A program made the translations under genes and the position numbers. DNA of 64,000 nt from Neisseriaceae bacterium (lineage in GTDB: Bacteria > Pseudomonadota > Gammaproteobacteria > Burkholderiales > Chromobacteriaceae), in contig JAIYAC010000020.1 of the NCBI GenBank assembly GCA_027489245.1, positions 1 through 64,000 of the forward strand, given 5' to 3'. Below are positions 1 through 8,323 of the stretch, piece by piece. The notes beneath the pieces are model-generated. The model saw nothing but the letters and a program-made list of their open reading frames with translations, ran no database searches and was not told where the DNA came from. The stretch's first letter is position 1, and each line of letters opens with the position of its first letter.

Positions 1-6
1 CAGGGA
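1..6 (-). tRNA. tRNA-Asn, partial (5' end only)
   Basis: The first six bases match the 5' acceptor end of the two complete tRNA-Asn genes that follow, and they are followed by the same spacer. A third tandem copy therefore probably continues beyond the left window edge. Identity is inferred from the repeat, because the anticodon is outside the window. Confidence 0.6.
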
Positions 7-51
7 ACACAACTTGCTGAAGTACTACCGAGGTATTACTTCTAAATTTTC

Positions 52-127
52 TGGCTCCCCGAGCAGGGCTCGAACCTGCGACCTGCGGATTAACAGTCCG
101 TCGCTCTACCGACTGAGCTATCAGGGA
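52..127 (-). tRNA. tRNA-Asn (GTT)
   Basis: The reverse complement folds as a 76-nt cloverleaf. The acceptor strand TCCCTGA pairs with TCGGGGA, followed by discriminator G and an encoded CCA. The D arm contains AGCTCAGTCGGTAGAGC, the anticodon loop is CTGTTAA (anticodon GTT), and the T arm contains GGTTCGAGCCC. It is the second unit of a tandem array with a 125-bp period. Confidence 0.97.
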
Positions 128-176
128 ACACAACTTGCTTGAAGTACTACCGAGGTATTACTTCTAAATTTTTTTT

Positions 177-252
177 TGGCTCCCCGAGCAGGGCTCGAAC
201 CTGCGACCTGCGGATTAACAGTCCGTCGCTCTACCGACTGAGCTATCAGGGA
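177..252 (-). tRNA. tRNA-Asn (GTT)
   Basis: This is identical in sequence to the neighbouring copy at 52-127, also 76 nt with an encoded CCA. It is the promoter-proximal member of the tandem array. A consensus-like promoter lies about 20 bp upstream on the minus strand, so the array is probably one transcript processed at both ends of each tRNA. Confidence 0.97.
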
Positions 253-272
253 ATTGCCTTAGAGAGGTGCGC

Positions 273-301
273 ATTGTAGGCAGCGCCTGCCTTTTCGTCA
301 A
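273..301 (-). promoter_or_regulatory. sigma-70 promoter of the tRNA-Asn array
   Basis: On the minus strand, TTGACG (296-301) is separated by 17 bp from TACAAT (273-278). The expected transcription start lies about 10-15 bp before the mature 5' end of the first tRNA. No other gene lies between it and the array. Confidence 0.75.
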
Positions 302-345
302 GCCTGAATCGATAAACTTTTCAGGCCTGACGAAGGAACAATGAC

Positions 346-3324
346 TTAGCTGTCGTCACGTGCAGTTTGTACCTGCACCAGCTCCAGCGGGGCCACATCA
401 GCCACCTCACGCACCACCTCGCGGCGGCGCTTGCCTTTCACTTCTACCGGCGCCACTTCTACTACCGGCAGCTCGGAGGCAGGGCGCGTGGTCACCAGTA
501 CCAAGCCACCCAGATCGGCTACTGGCTCGGCTGCAGCTACCGCTACCGGCTCGGCAACCTCAGCAGGCTCAGGCGCCACGACAGCCTCGACCACAGCGTG
601 TACTACAGGCTGCTCGTCAGCCACGGCAACGGCTGGTGCGTCTACCTGCGCAGGTGCTTCGACAACGGCTTCAATAACGGTTTCTACTACGCTCACTTGC
701 TCGATAGCTGCCGCTTCCACTTGAGGCTGCACCGGCTCTGCAGCCGCTTCTACCACAACGTCAACAGCTACTGGCTCTGCCACCACCGCTACAGGCTCGG
801 CAACCACTACCGCCTCTGCTGCTACAGCCGCAGTTTCAACGGCCACAGGTGCCGCCTCTACCACTGGCTGCAGCGCAGGGGCTGCTGCTTGCTCGGCCAC
901 GTCGGCTACGGTTTCTGTCGCAGCATCTGCCACGGCATCGGCTACAGCTTCGCCCTGCTCTGCCACGACGGCATCATCGCGACGATCACGGCGCGAACGA
1001 CGACGACGGCGCTCACGCGGCTCGGCGCTACCGGCATCTGCTGCTGCAACCACGGTGGCATCCGCCACGGCTTCGACAGCGTCTTCCTGAGCCGGTACCA
1101 GCGCAGCGACTTGCTGCTCTTCCGCTAGCTGAGGTGCTTGCACCTGTTCTTTGGCCTCACGGGCGGCGTCGCGGTTGCGTTCGCGGCGGCGCTCGTTACG
1201 CGGGGCGGTTTCGCGCTCTTTCGGCGCGGCATCACCCAGCTCGGCACGCTGCACGTTTTCACGCGGCTCGCGTGGCTCACGCGGTTCGCGTTCGCGACGC
1301 GGTGCGCGTTCCTGACGTGGCTGTTGCTCGCTACGCGGCTCGCGCTCTTCACGCTGCGGCATATCGGCAGCCTGCGGGCGGCGGCGCTGCTCGTCGGCCT
1401 GGCGTGGCTGGCGATCTTCGCGCGGCTCACGGTTGCCGCGATTTTCATCACGGTTACCACGGCCGTCTTCACGGTCACGGCGCGCACCCGGGCGGCGCTC
1501 GTTACGCTGGCGCGGGTTACGCGCTTCGCGTTGCGGCTTTTTCACTTCGGCCACCGGTGCTGGCGCGGCAGCAACCGGCTCTTCACCCAGCAGGCCTTTG
1601 AACCAGCCAACGATCTTGGCAATCAAACCAGGCTCGTCGCGGCGCACCGCAGGGGCAGCTACCGGGGCAGCCACAGGCGCTGCCGGGGCAGCAGGCACCG
1701 GGTCAGCCGCCATCGGGGCGGGCTGGGCCGGAGTAATGCCTTTTACTGCCGCTTCCTGGCGCTCTACTTTCGGCTTTTCCTGGCCAAACGGGTGGGCTGC
1801 ATCTTCTTCCGGCAGCTCAACACGGCGATAGCTTGGTGCCTCGCTGACTTCGGCCAGATCGTCGTGGCGTACGCGCACGATCTTGTAGTGCGGAGTTTCC
1901 AGATGCAGGTTCGGAATCAGCACCACGGCCACATCGAGACGAGCTTCGATGGAGTAAATCTCGGCGCGCTTTTCGTTCAGCAGGAAGGTCGCCACATCTA
2001 CCGGCACCTGTGCGTGTACCGCACCGGTGTTTTCCTTCATGGCTTCTTCCTGGATGATGCGCAGGATGTGCAGGGCGGAGGATTCGATACCGCGGATAAA
2101 GCCGATACCGTGGCAACGCGGGCACGGCACGTGGCTGGTTTCGCCCAGGCTAGGCTGCAGGCGCTGACGCGACAGCTCCAGCAGGCCGAAACGCGACAGC
2201 TTGCCCATTTGTACGCGGGCACGGTCATGCTTCAGCACCTCGCGCAGGCGGTTTTCCACGTCGCGCTGGTTTTTCTGGCTTTCCATGTCGATGAAATCGA
2301 TCACGATCAGGCCACCCAGGTCGCGCAGGCGCAGCTGGCGGGCGATTTCTTCGGCGGCTTCCAGATTGGTACGGAAGGCCGTGTCTTCGATATCGGAACC
2401 CTTGGTGGCACGCGCCGAGTTCACGTCAACCGACACCAGTGCTTCGGTGTGGTCGATCACGATGGCGCCGCCGGACGGCAGGGTCACTGCGCGGGAGAAC
2501 GCAGTTTCGATCTGGTGTTCGATCTGGAAACGGGAAAACAGCGGCACCGGGTCTTTGTAGAGCTTCACGCGGCCAACGTTGTTGGGCATCACGTGGCTCA
2601 TGAACTGGCGGGCTTGTTCGTAGATTTCTTCGGTGTCGATCAGGATCTCGCCGATGTCAGGCTGGTAGTAATCGCGGATAGCGCGAATCACCAGGCTGCC
2701 TTCCTGCAAAATCAGGAACGGCGCAGACTGCGCACCAGCAGCGCCGTCTACGGCACGCCACAGTTGCAGCAAGTAGTTCAGATCCCATTGCAGCTCTTCC
2801 AGGCTGCGGCCGATACCGGCGGTACGCGCAATCAGGCTCATGCCGTTTGGCACTTCCAGCTGCGACAGCAGGTCTTTCAGCTCTTGGCGCTCTTCGCCCT
2901 CGATGCGGCGCGATACGCCACCACCACGCGGGTTATTCGGCATCAGCACCACGTAGCGGCCAGCCAGGCTGACGTAGGTGGTCAGGGCGGCGCCCTTGTT
3001 GCCACGCTCGTCTTTTTCTACCTGTACGACCACTTCCATGCCTTCGCGCAGTACATCCTGGATGCGCGGGCGGCCGCCGTCGTAGTTCTGGAAATAGCTA
3101 CGGGAAACTTCTTTGAAAGGAAGGAAACCGTGACGTTCGGTGCCGTAATCGACAAAACAAGCTTCCAGGGACGGCTCGATGCGGGTGATCGTGCCTTTGT
3201 AGATGTTCCCTTTGCGCTGTTCTTTACCAACGGTTTCGATGTCGAGGTCAATCAGCTTTTGACCATCAACAATGGCGACGCGCAGTTCTTCTGCCTGCGT
3301 CGCATTGAAAAGCATGCGTTTCAT
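346..3324 (-). CDS. rne: ribonuclease E
   Basis: Endoribonuclease that initiates mRNA decay and processes rRNA and tRNA precursors, and that scaffolds the degradosome. The 992-aa protein starts MKRMLFNATQ, the usual RNase E start, so a 15-residue upstream extension is rejected. The N-terminal half carries the S1 RNA-binding region (GNIYKGTITRIEPSLEACF), the DNase-I-like catalytic region (VSVDVNSARATKGSDIEDTA) and the zinc-link CPRCHG near residue 408. The second half is low complexity: an Arg/Glu/Gln-rich RNA-binding stretch and then a long Ala/Val/Glu/Pro-rich tail, as expected of an unstructured scaffold. It is divergent from rluC across a long leader. A GCCTGAA/TTCAGGC hairpin (302-326) lies just downstream, but its T tract is weak. 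Confidence 0.95.
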   Translation of the reverse strand: MKRMLFNATQAEELRVAIVDGQKLIDLDIETVGKEQRKGNIYKGTITRIEPSLEACFVDYGTERHGFLPFKEVSRSYFQNYDGGRPRIQDVLREGMEVVVQVEKDERGNKGAALTTYVSLAGRYVVLMPNNPRGGGVSRRIEGEERQELKDLLSQLEVPNGMSLIARTAGIGRSLEELQWDLNYLLQLWRAVDGAAGAQSAPFLILQEGSLVIRAIRDYYQPDIGEILIDTEEIYEQARQFMSHVMPNNVGRVKLYKDPVPLFSRFQIEHQIETAFSRAVTLPSGGAIVIDHTEALVSVDVNSARATKGSDIEDTAFRTNLEAAEEIARQLRLRDLGGLIVIDFIDMESQKNQRDVENRLREVLKHDRARVQMGKLSRFGLLELSRQRLQPSLGETSHVPCPRCHGIGFIRGIESSALHILRIIQEEAMKENTGAVHAQVPVDVATFLLNEKRAEIYSIEARLDVAVVLIPNLHLETPHYKIVRVRHDDLAEVSEAPSYRRVELPEEDAAHPFGQEKPKVERQEAAVKGITPAQPAPMAADPVPAAPAAPVAAPVAAPAVRRDEPGLIAKIVGWFKGLLGEEPVAAAPAPVAEVKKPQREARNPRQRNERRPGARRDREDGRGNRDENRGNREPREDRQPRQADEQRRRPQAADMPQREEREPRSEQQPRQERAPRREREPREPREPRENVQRAELGDAAPKERETAPRNERRRERNRDAAREAKEQVQAPQLAEEQQVAALVPAQEDAVEAVADATVVAAADAGSAEPRERRRRRSRRDRRDDAVVAEQGEAVADAVADAATETVADVAEQAAAPALQPVVEAAPVAVETAAVAAEAVVVAEPVAVVAEPVAVDVVVEAAAEPVQPQVEAAAIEQVSVVETVIEAVVEAPAQVDAPAVAVADEQPVVHAVVEAVVAPEPAEVAEPVAVAAAEPVADLGGLVLVTTRPASELPVVEVAPVEVKGKRRREVVREVADVAPLELVQVQTARDDS

Positions 3325-3839
3325 GTAATAACAATCCCTACGCGTGCACTCACGGAAGGGGTACAGCAAGTATTTGACGGCCCAGTGATTGAGATGGGCG
3401 CATGCCGAAAGAAGTGTTCAGTAAAGAGCGAAATGACTGCGATGGCTAAGCCGACTTCCTGTTGTTATTTCACGTGGCCCCGGTAGTGCAAACTGCGCAC
3501 TTGCGATGGTTCTGTCCCGTCCAGCACCTGGCCGGGAAAAAAGAGGCGTGCGGGCCACGCCGGGTCAAATTTTGCTGCGAACCCCGGAACGGGCTTGATC
3601 GTTCCGGAATGGAAACTGGCGTGAGTGCGTCATGCATGTAAATGCATTAACATCGCTACTTTTGGGTGAGCGAGATAACCTTGGCTGCGACCGGGAAACC
3701 GGCATCAGGTCAGGCGCTTAGCCTGCCGGCCGGTTGATGTTGCGCAGCAGCGCCGCAATCGATAACTCTGCGACCCTAAACCGGTGTGCTTTCTGCCGCT
3801 GCAATTTCTGCGCGACAAAGCCCACGAAGTATAAGCAAT
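3325..3839. other. rne-rluC divergent intergenic region
   Basis: About 515 bases without a gene, between the starts of rne (minus) and rluC (plus). It should hold the long 5' leader of rne, which in enterobacteria is used for autoregulation, and both promoters. I see two ATGCAT words 10 bp apart (3632-3647) and GC-rich complementary arms around 3693-3740 (accggcatcagg against cctgccggccggt). No -35/-10 pair stands out. Confidence 0.5.
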
Positions 3840-4784
3840 ATGACTGATATTCGCAAAGATTCCGTGACACTTCACAAGGTAGACGAAAATGGCGCCGACC
3901 AGCGCCTGGATAACTACCTGGTGCGCCTGCTAAAAGGCGTACCGAAAAGCCATATCTACCGCATCATCCGCTCGGGCGAGGTGCGCGTAAACAAAGGCCG
4001 CGCCGACGCCCAGCACCGCCTGAGCCTGGGCGACGAGCTGCGCATTCCGCCCATCCGCATTGCCGAAAAACCTGCCGCGGCCACCAGCCACATTCCGCAA
4101 CACGAGTTCCCTATCGTGTACGAAGACGAGGCCCTGCTGGTGATCAACAAACCGGCCGGCGTGGCCGTGCATGGCGGCAGCGGTGTGTCGTTTGGCGTGA
4201 TCGAACAGCTGCGCCGAGCCCGCCCGGACGCGCGCTACCTGGAGCTGGTGCACCGCCTGGACCGTGAAACCTCCGGCCTGCTGATGATCGCCAAAAAGCG
4301 CTCGGCGCTGGTGAAGCTGCACGAGATGATTCGCAACGACGTGCCGCAAAAACGCTACTTTGCACTGGGCCTGGGCCAGTGGCCGGGCAATGTGCGCCAC
4401 GTCAAGCTGCCGCTGCACCGCTTTCACACCCCCAGTGGCGAACGCATGGTAAGGGTGGACGAAGACCAGGGCATTTACGCGCACACCATTTTCACCGTGC
4501 AGCAACGCTACGCCGACCTGACACTGGTAGAAGCCCTGCTGCGCACCGGCCGCACCCATCAGATTCGCGTGCATATGCAGGCCAATGGCTGCGCTATTGC
4601 CGGTGACGAAAAATATGGTGACTTTGCCGCCAACCGCGAGCTGCAGCGCCGTGGGCTAAAGCGCATGTTCCTGCATGCGGCCAACCTGAGCCTGCCCCAC
4701 CCGCTCACCGGCGAGCCGCTGCAGCTGCACGCGCCGCTGCCCAAAGAGCTCAGCCGCTTTCTGGACACCCTGGACAAACAGTAA
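3840..4784 (+). CDS. rluC: 23S rRNA pseudouridine(955/2504/2580) synthase RluC
   Basis: Converts specific uridines of 23S rRNA to pseudouridine. The 314-aa protein has an N-terminal S4 RNA-binding domain (about residues 20-75: QRLDNYLVRLLKGVPKS, GEVRVN) and an RsuA/RluA catalytic domain. Motif HRLDRETSG is visible, with catalytic Asp141, and GRTHQIRVH lies toward the C-terminus. I chose the ATG giving MTDIRKDSVT because the 18 residues upstream look like leader sequence and the total then matches the family length of about 319. Its divergence from rne is the same as in enterobacteria. RluC and RluD are hard to separate by eye; the rne neighbourhood favours RluC. Confidence 0.9.
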   Translation: MTDIRKDSVTLHKVDENGADQRLDNYLVRLLKGVPKSHIYRIIRSGEVRVNKGRADAQHRLSLGDELRIPPIRIAEKPAAATSHIPQHEFPIVYEDEALLVINKPAGVAVHGGSGVSFGVIEQLRRARPDARYLELVHRLDRETSGLLMIAKKRSALVKLHEMIRNDVPQKRYFALGLGQWPGNVRHVKLPLHRFHTPSGERMVRVDEDQGIYAHTIFTVQQRYADLTLVEALLRTGRTHQIRVHMQANGCAIAGDEKYGDFAANRELQRRGLKRMFLHAANLSLPHPLTGEPLQLHAPLPKELSRFLDTLDKQ

Positions 4785-4789
4785 ACACC

Positions 4790-5446
4790 ATGCGACACGC
4801 CTACGACCTGATCGTCTTTGACTGGGACGGCACCCTGATGGACTCCACCGCGCACATCGTGCGCAGCATCCAGCGCGCCTGCGTGCAGCTGGGCCTGCCC
4901 GAACCCAGCCGCGAGGCCGCCAGCCACGTGATCGGCCTGGGGCTGATCGACGCCATGCGCCATATCTACCCGCAGCTGCCGGCCGCCACCCACCAGGCCA
5001 TGGCCGACGCCTACCGCCACCAGTATGTGCATCAGGAAGAAACCGTAGAGCTATTCGATGGGGTAGCCGAAGGGTTGGCCGCACTGGAAGACGCCGGCTA
5101 CCTGCTGGCCGTGGCCACCGGCAAGAGCCGTAGCGGGCTGAACCACGCCCTGGCCAGCACCGGCCTGCAAACGCGCTTTGTCACCACCCGTACAGTAGAC
5201 GAATGCCACAGCAAGCCCCACCCGGACATGCTGCTGCAGATCTGCGAACAAACCGGCATGCTGCCCGCCCGCACGCTGATGGTAGGCGACACCAGCCACG
5301 ACCTGCTGATGGCACGCCACGCCGGCACCCACAGCGCAGGCGTGAGCTACGGCGCCCACCCGCTGGACGTGCTGCAAGATTGCGGCCCGCAGGCCATCTT
5401 CCACCGTTACACCGAGCTGCAACAATGGCTGATGCACGGCAATTGA
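4790..5446 (+). CDS. HAD-IA family hydrolase (phosphoglycolate-phosphatase-like)
   Basis: A 218-residue haloacid-dehalogenase-superfamily phosphatase. Motif I is VFDWDGTLMDS (nucleophile Asp11, acid/base Asp13), motif II is AVATGKS, the motif III lysine is in SKPHPDML, and motif IV is MVGDTSHDLLMA. A helical cap sits between motifs I and II. It follows rluC by 5 bp, an rluC-HAD pairing common in beta- and gammaproteobacteria, and its end overlaps the Rieske gene by 22 bp, so the three are probably one transcript. The substrate cannot be read from sequence. Confidence 0.88.
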   Translation: MRHAYDLIVFDWDGTLMDSTAHIVRSIQRACVQLGLPEPSREAASHVIGLGLIDAMRHIYPQLPAATHQAMADAYRHQYVHQEETVELFDGVAEGLAALEDAGYLLAVATGKSRSGLNHALASTGLQTRFVTTRTVDECHSKPHPDMLLQICEQTGMLPARTLMVGDTSHDLLMARHAGTHSAGVSYGAHPLDVLQDCGPQAIFHRYTELQQWLMHGN

Positions 5447-5781
5447 TCGCTGCCAGCAGCGAGCTGGCAGACGGCGGCAAGGGCGTGCGCTTTACCGTGC
5501 CATGGCAGGGCGAGCAGGCCGCGGCTTTTGCCGTACGCCACCAGGGCGTGGTACACGCCTACCTGAACCGCTGCCGCCACGTGCCCACCGAGCTGGACTG
5601 GCAAGACGGCCGCTTTTACGACAGCAGCGGTCTGTACCTGATCTGCAGCCTGCACGGCGCGCTGTACCGGCCAGACAGCGGTCTGTGCATCGCCGGCCCC
5701 TGCCACGGGCGCAGCCTGCAGAAGCTGCGCACGGCAGAATGCGACGGGCATGTATACTATCTGCCTGACTCAGCCCCCTAG
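5425..5781 (+). CDS. Rieske [2Fe-2S] ferredoxin-like protein
   Basis: A small soluble 118-aa protein with one Rieske domain. The cluster ligands are visible as C-R-H (in NRCRHVPTEL) and C-S-L-H (in LICSLHGALY), matching C-x-H...C-x2-H. It has no membrane anchor and no catalytic oxygenase domain, so electron transfer or an accessory redox role is likely. The chosen ATG overlaps the HAD gene by 22 bp; no better in-frame start with a ribosome site was seen. It sits between the HAD hydrolase and sppA in one run of co-directional genes. Confidence 0.85.
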   Translation: MADARQLIAASSELADGGKGVRFTVPWQGEQAAAFAVRHQGVVHAYLNRCRHVPTELDWQDGRFYDSSGLYLICSLHGALYRPDSGLCIAGPCHGRSLQKLRTAECDGHVYYLPDSAP

Positions 5782-5795
5782 AACAAAGGAATAGC

Positions 5796-6737
5796 GTGGA
5801 ACAAGACCGCACCTGGGAACGCCAGCTGATCGAAAAACTGGCTACCGCCTCCCTGACCGAACAGCGCCGTGCCCGGCGCTGGAAAATCTTCTTCCGCCTG
5901 GCCTGGCTCGCCGTGCTGGCTGGCTTTGTCTGGCTGATGTACAGCGACATGGAAAGCCGCAATAACAGCAAAGCCATGGGTCAGCCCCACACCGCCGTGG
6001 TATCGCTGGATGGCGCCATCGACAGCGAAAGCAATGTCACCGCCAAGATGCTAGATGGCCTGCAAGCTGCTTATGAAGACAACAACACCCGCGGCATCAT
6101 TATCCGTGCCAACAGCCCCGGCGGCAGCCCTGCCCTGTCCGGCATGGCCAACGATGAAATCCTGCGCCTGAAAAAGCTGCACCCCAAGATACCGGTGTAC
6201 ATGGTGGTTGAAGAAGTGTGCGCATCCGGCTGCTACTACATTGCCGCGGCTGCCGACCGTATCTATGTTGATAAGGCCAGCATTGTGGGCTCCATCGGCG
6301 TGATTTCGGACGGCTTCGGTTTTGACAAGGCCATGGACAAGCTGGGCATCGAACGCCGCCTGGCTACCTCTGGCAGCAACAAAGGCATGGGCGACCCGTT
6401 CTCGCCGAAAAACCCGCAGCAGGAAGCCATCCGCCAGGCCATGCTGGACGAAATCCACGCTCAGTTCATTGCCGTGGTCAAGCAAGGCCGTGGCAAACGC
6501 CTGAAAGACGACCCAGAGCTGTTTAGCGGCCGCGTCTGGCTGGGTAGCAGTGGCATACAGCTGGGTCTGGCCGACGGCCTGGGCTCGGTGGGCTCGGTAG
6601 CACGCGATGTCATCAAGGCCGAAGAGCTGGTGGATTTCACACCGGACGACGACCTGGCCAGCCGCGTAGCGCGCCGCATTGGCGTATCGTTTAGCGGTGG
6701 CGTGCGCGCCATGCTGGGCGACACCCGGCTGCACTAA
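5796..6737 (+). CDS. sppA: signal peptide peptidase SppA (short S49 form)
   Basis: A membrane-anchored serine protease that clears cleaved signal peptides. The 313-aa protein begins at a GTG preceded by AAAGGA. There is one membrane segment at about residues 31-49. The S49 core shows NSPGGSPALS and VCASGCYYIAAAADRIY. Ser144 and Lys196 are the likely catalytic dyad, with the same 52-residue spacing as Ser147/Lys199 of the Bacillus subtilis enzyme. It is the short single-domain form, not the 67-kDa E. coli form. A hairpin terminator follows the stop. Confidence 0.9.
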   Translation: MEQDRTWERQLIEKLATASLTEQRRARRWKIFFRLAWLAVLAGFVWLMYSDMESRNNSKAMGQPHTAVVSLDGAIDSESNVTAKMLDGLQAAYEDNNTRGIIIRANSPGGSPALSGMANDEILRLKKLHPKIPVYMVVEEVCASGCYYIAAAADRIYVDKASIVGSIGVISDGFGFDKAMDKLGIERRLATSGSNKGMGDPFSPKNPQQEAIRQAMLDEIHAQFIAVVKQGRGKRLKDDPELFSGRVWLGSSGIQLGLADGLGSVGSVARDVIKAEELVDFTPDDDLASRVARRIGVSFSGGVRAMLGDTRLH

Positions 6738-6759
6738 GCCACCCTGGCTAGCAACCCAC

Positions 6760-6788
6760 GTTGGCCGCAGCGTGCGGCCAACCTTTTT
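6760..6788 (+). terminator. Rho-independent terminator made of an inverted pair of the TGCGGCCAAC repeat
   Basis: GTTGGCCGCA (6760-6769), a GCG loop, and TGCGGCCAAC (6773-6782) form a perfect 10-bp stem, followed by CTTTTT. It lies 22 bp after the sppA stop and just before the motD ribosome site. Inverted DUS pairs are used as terminators in the same way in Neisseria. Confidence 0.8.
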
Positions 6789-6802
6789 GCAGGAAGCGCA
6801 CT

Positions 6803-7597
6803 ATGGCTCGACGCCGACGCGAGGAAGAAGAACACGAAAACCATGAACGCTGGCTGGTTTCCTACGCCGACTTCATTACCCTGCTGTTCGCCTTTTTTGT
6901 GGTGATGTACGCCATTTCGCAGGTCAACGAAGGCAAGTACCGCGTACTGTCCAGCGCCATGACCGACGCCTTCCGCAGCGGCAACCTGGCCATCCAGGTC
7001 ACGCCGCCCAGCGGCGGGGCCAACACCATGATCGAGATCCCCGATACCAAGCCGATTGCCACCGCCATCAAGAGCGAAGCGCGCATGAAAGAGCGGCGCA
7101 AGCTGGAAACACTGTCCAGCGGCCTGGCCAAGAGCCTGGCCCCGCTGATACAAGGCGGCCAGCTGTCCATGCGGCAAGACGACGAAGGCGTGCATATCGA
7201 AATCAAGGATACCGCGCTGTTCCCCGCCGGCCAGGCGGCGCCCAATGGCACCTCGCCCGCCCTGCTGGCCGATGTCGCCCGCCAGCTGGCTACCGTCGAC
7301 AACCAGGTGCAGGTAGAAGGCTTTACCGATAACACCCCCATCCGCAATGCCTTCTTCCCGTCCAACTGGGAGCTATCTGCCGCCCGCGCGGGCAGCATCG
7401 TGCGCCTGTTTATGGAAAACGGCATCGCACCAGACCGGCTGGTCGCGGTAGGCCGTGGCGAAACCAAGCCCACCGCCGAGAACGACAGCCCGGAAGGCCG
7501 CGCGCAAAACCGCCGCGTCGCCATTACCATTATTTCCAATACCGCAAGCAGCCAGGGCAGCCTGCCGGGCGGCATCGCGGTAAAAATACCGCAGTAA
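6803..7597 (+). CDS. motD: flagellar motor stator protein MotD (MotB-like)
   Basis: A stator subunit that couples ion flow to flagellar rotation and anchors the stator to peptidoglycan. The 264-aa protein begins [34 protein letters not shown]. The membrane segment spans about residues 20-40 and carries the ion-binding aspartate, Asp23. An OmpA/MotB peptidoglycan-binding domain follows ([27 protein letters not shown]). The Glu/His-rich N-terminus resembles Pseudomonas MotD more than E. coli MotB. The start has AGGAAG upstream. The expected motA/motC partner is not next to it. Confidence 0.88.
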   Translation: MARRRREEEEHENHERWLVSYADFITLLFAFFVVMYAISQVNEGKYRVLSSAMTDAFRSGNLAIQVTPPSGGANTMIEIPDTKPIATAIKSEARMKERRKLETLSSGLAKSLAPLIQGGQLSMRQDDEGVHIEIKDTALFPAGQAAPNGTSPALLADVARQLATVDNQVQVEGFTDNTPIRNAFFPSNWELSAARAGSIVRLFMENGIAPDRLVAVGRGETKPTAENDSPEGRAQNRRVAITIISNTASSQGSLPGGIAVKIPQ

Positions 7598-7634
7598 GCA
7601 CCTGACAAGACCTACAGCACGGAGACCACACGCC

Positions 7635-8225
7635 ATGAGCACGCATATCAGCCAATCTGCCCTGGAACAGCTGTTCGGCAACGCACGCAGCCACAACGCC
7701 TGGCAAGACCGCACCATCAGCGACAGCACCCTGCACCAGCTGTACGACCTGCTGAAAATGGCGCCCACCAGCGCCAACTGCAGCCCGGCCCGCTTTGTAT
7801 TCGTGCAGTCGGACGCCGCCAAGGCCAAACTGAAACCCTGCCTGATGGAAGGCAATGTGGACAAAACCATGACTGCCCCGGTATGTGTGATCGTGGGCAT
7901 GGACATGCAGTTTTACGACCAGCTGCCCAAGCTGTTTCCACACGCCGACGCCCGCAGCTGGTTTGCCGGCAACGACGCCGCCATCCAGGCCACCGCGTTT
8001 CGCAACAGCAGCCTGCAAGGCGCCTACCTGATCATGGCCGCCCGCGCCCTGGGGCTGGATTGCGGCCCGATGTCCGGCTTTGACGCCACCGCGGTGGAAG
8101 CAGCGTTCTTCCCGCAGGGCAACGTGAAAGCCAATTTCCTGATCAACCTGGGCTACGGCGACGCCACCAAGGTGTACCCGCGCTCGCCACGCCTGGGCTT
8201 TGACGAAGCCTGCCAGATCGTCTAG
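7635..8225 (+). CDS. RutE/HadB-type nitroreductase-family protein (malonic semialdehyde reductase-like)
   Basis: A 196-residue FMN-dependent nitroreductase-fold protein, the same length as E. coli RutE. Visible features are [15 protein letters not shown] (the FMN-phosphate loop of this subgroup), the central [42 protein letters not shown] and the C-terminal LGYGD. RutE reduces malonic semialdehyde in pyrimidine breakdown, but no other rut genes are nearby, so the substrate here is open. ATG 7635 has GGAG about 12 bp upstream. Confidence 0.8.
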   Translation: MSTHISQSALEQLFGNARSHNAWQDRTISDSTLHQLYDLLKMAPTSANCSPARFVFVQSDAAKAKLKPCLMEGNVDKTMTAPVCVIVGMDMQFYDQLPKLFPHADARSWFAGNDAAIQATAFRNSSLQGAYLIMAARALGLDCGPMSGFDATAVEAAFFPQGNVKANFLINLGYGDATKVYPRSPRLGFDEACQIV

Positions 8226-8280
8226 GGCTGTGGCCGGCTGCGCCACAACGCCCCACAAGGCGCAGCCCCAAAACACCCCC

Positions 8281-8306
8281 GCCCGGTTATAATGCCGGGC
8301 GTTTTT
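8281..8306 (+). terminator. terminator hairpin with an embedded TATAAT before pyrD
   Basis: GCCCGG and CCGGGC form a stem around the loop TTATAATG, followed by GTTTTTT. The hairpin can end the nitroreductase transcript. The loop contains a perfect -10 hexamer (8288-8293) about 30 bp before the pyrD start, so it may also be part of the pyrD promoter. I see no good -35. Confidence 0.6.
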
Positions 8307-8323
8307 TCGCCCACGGAGACCCT

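Larger units (their letters stand above)
1..252 (-). repeat. tandem tRNA-Asn array with a repeated spacer
   Basis: The repeating unit is about 125 bp. It is made of a 76-nt tRNA-Asn plus a 45-49 nt spacer beginning acacaacttgct and ending in a T run. The two visible spacers differ by one inserted T and by T-run length. Duplication of whole units, including the spacer, explains the identity. Confidence 0.9.

Noticed and set aside
1138..3486. A 782-codon open frame on the plus strand
   Set aside because: Antisense to rne, with composition mirroring the RNase E tail.
8221..8323. A full sigma-70 promoter for pyrD with a -35 box
   Set aside because: Only the TATAAT is convincing; no hexamer resembling TTGACA lies 16-18 bp upstream.
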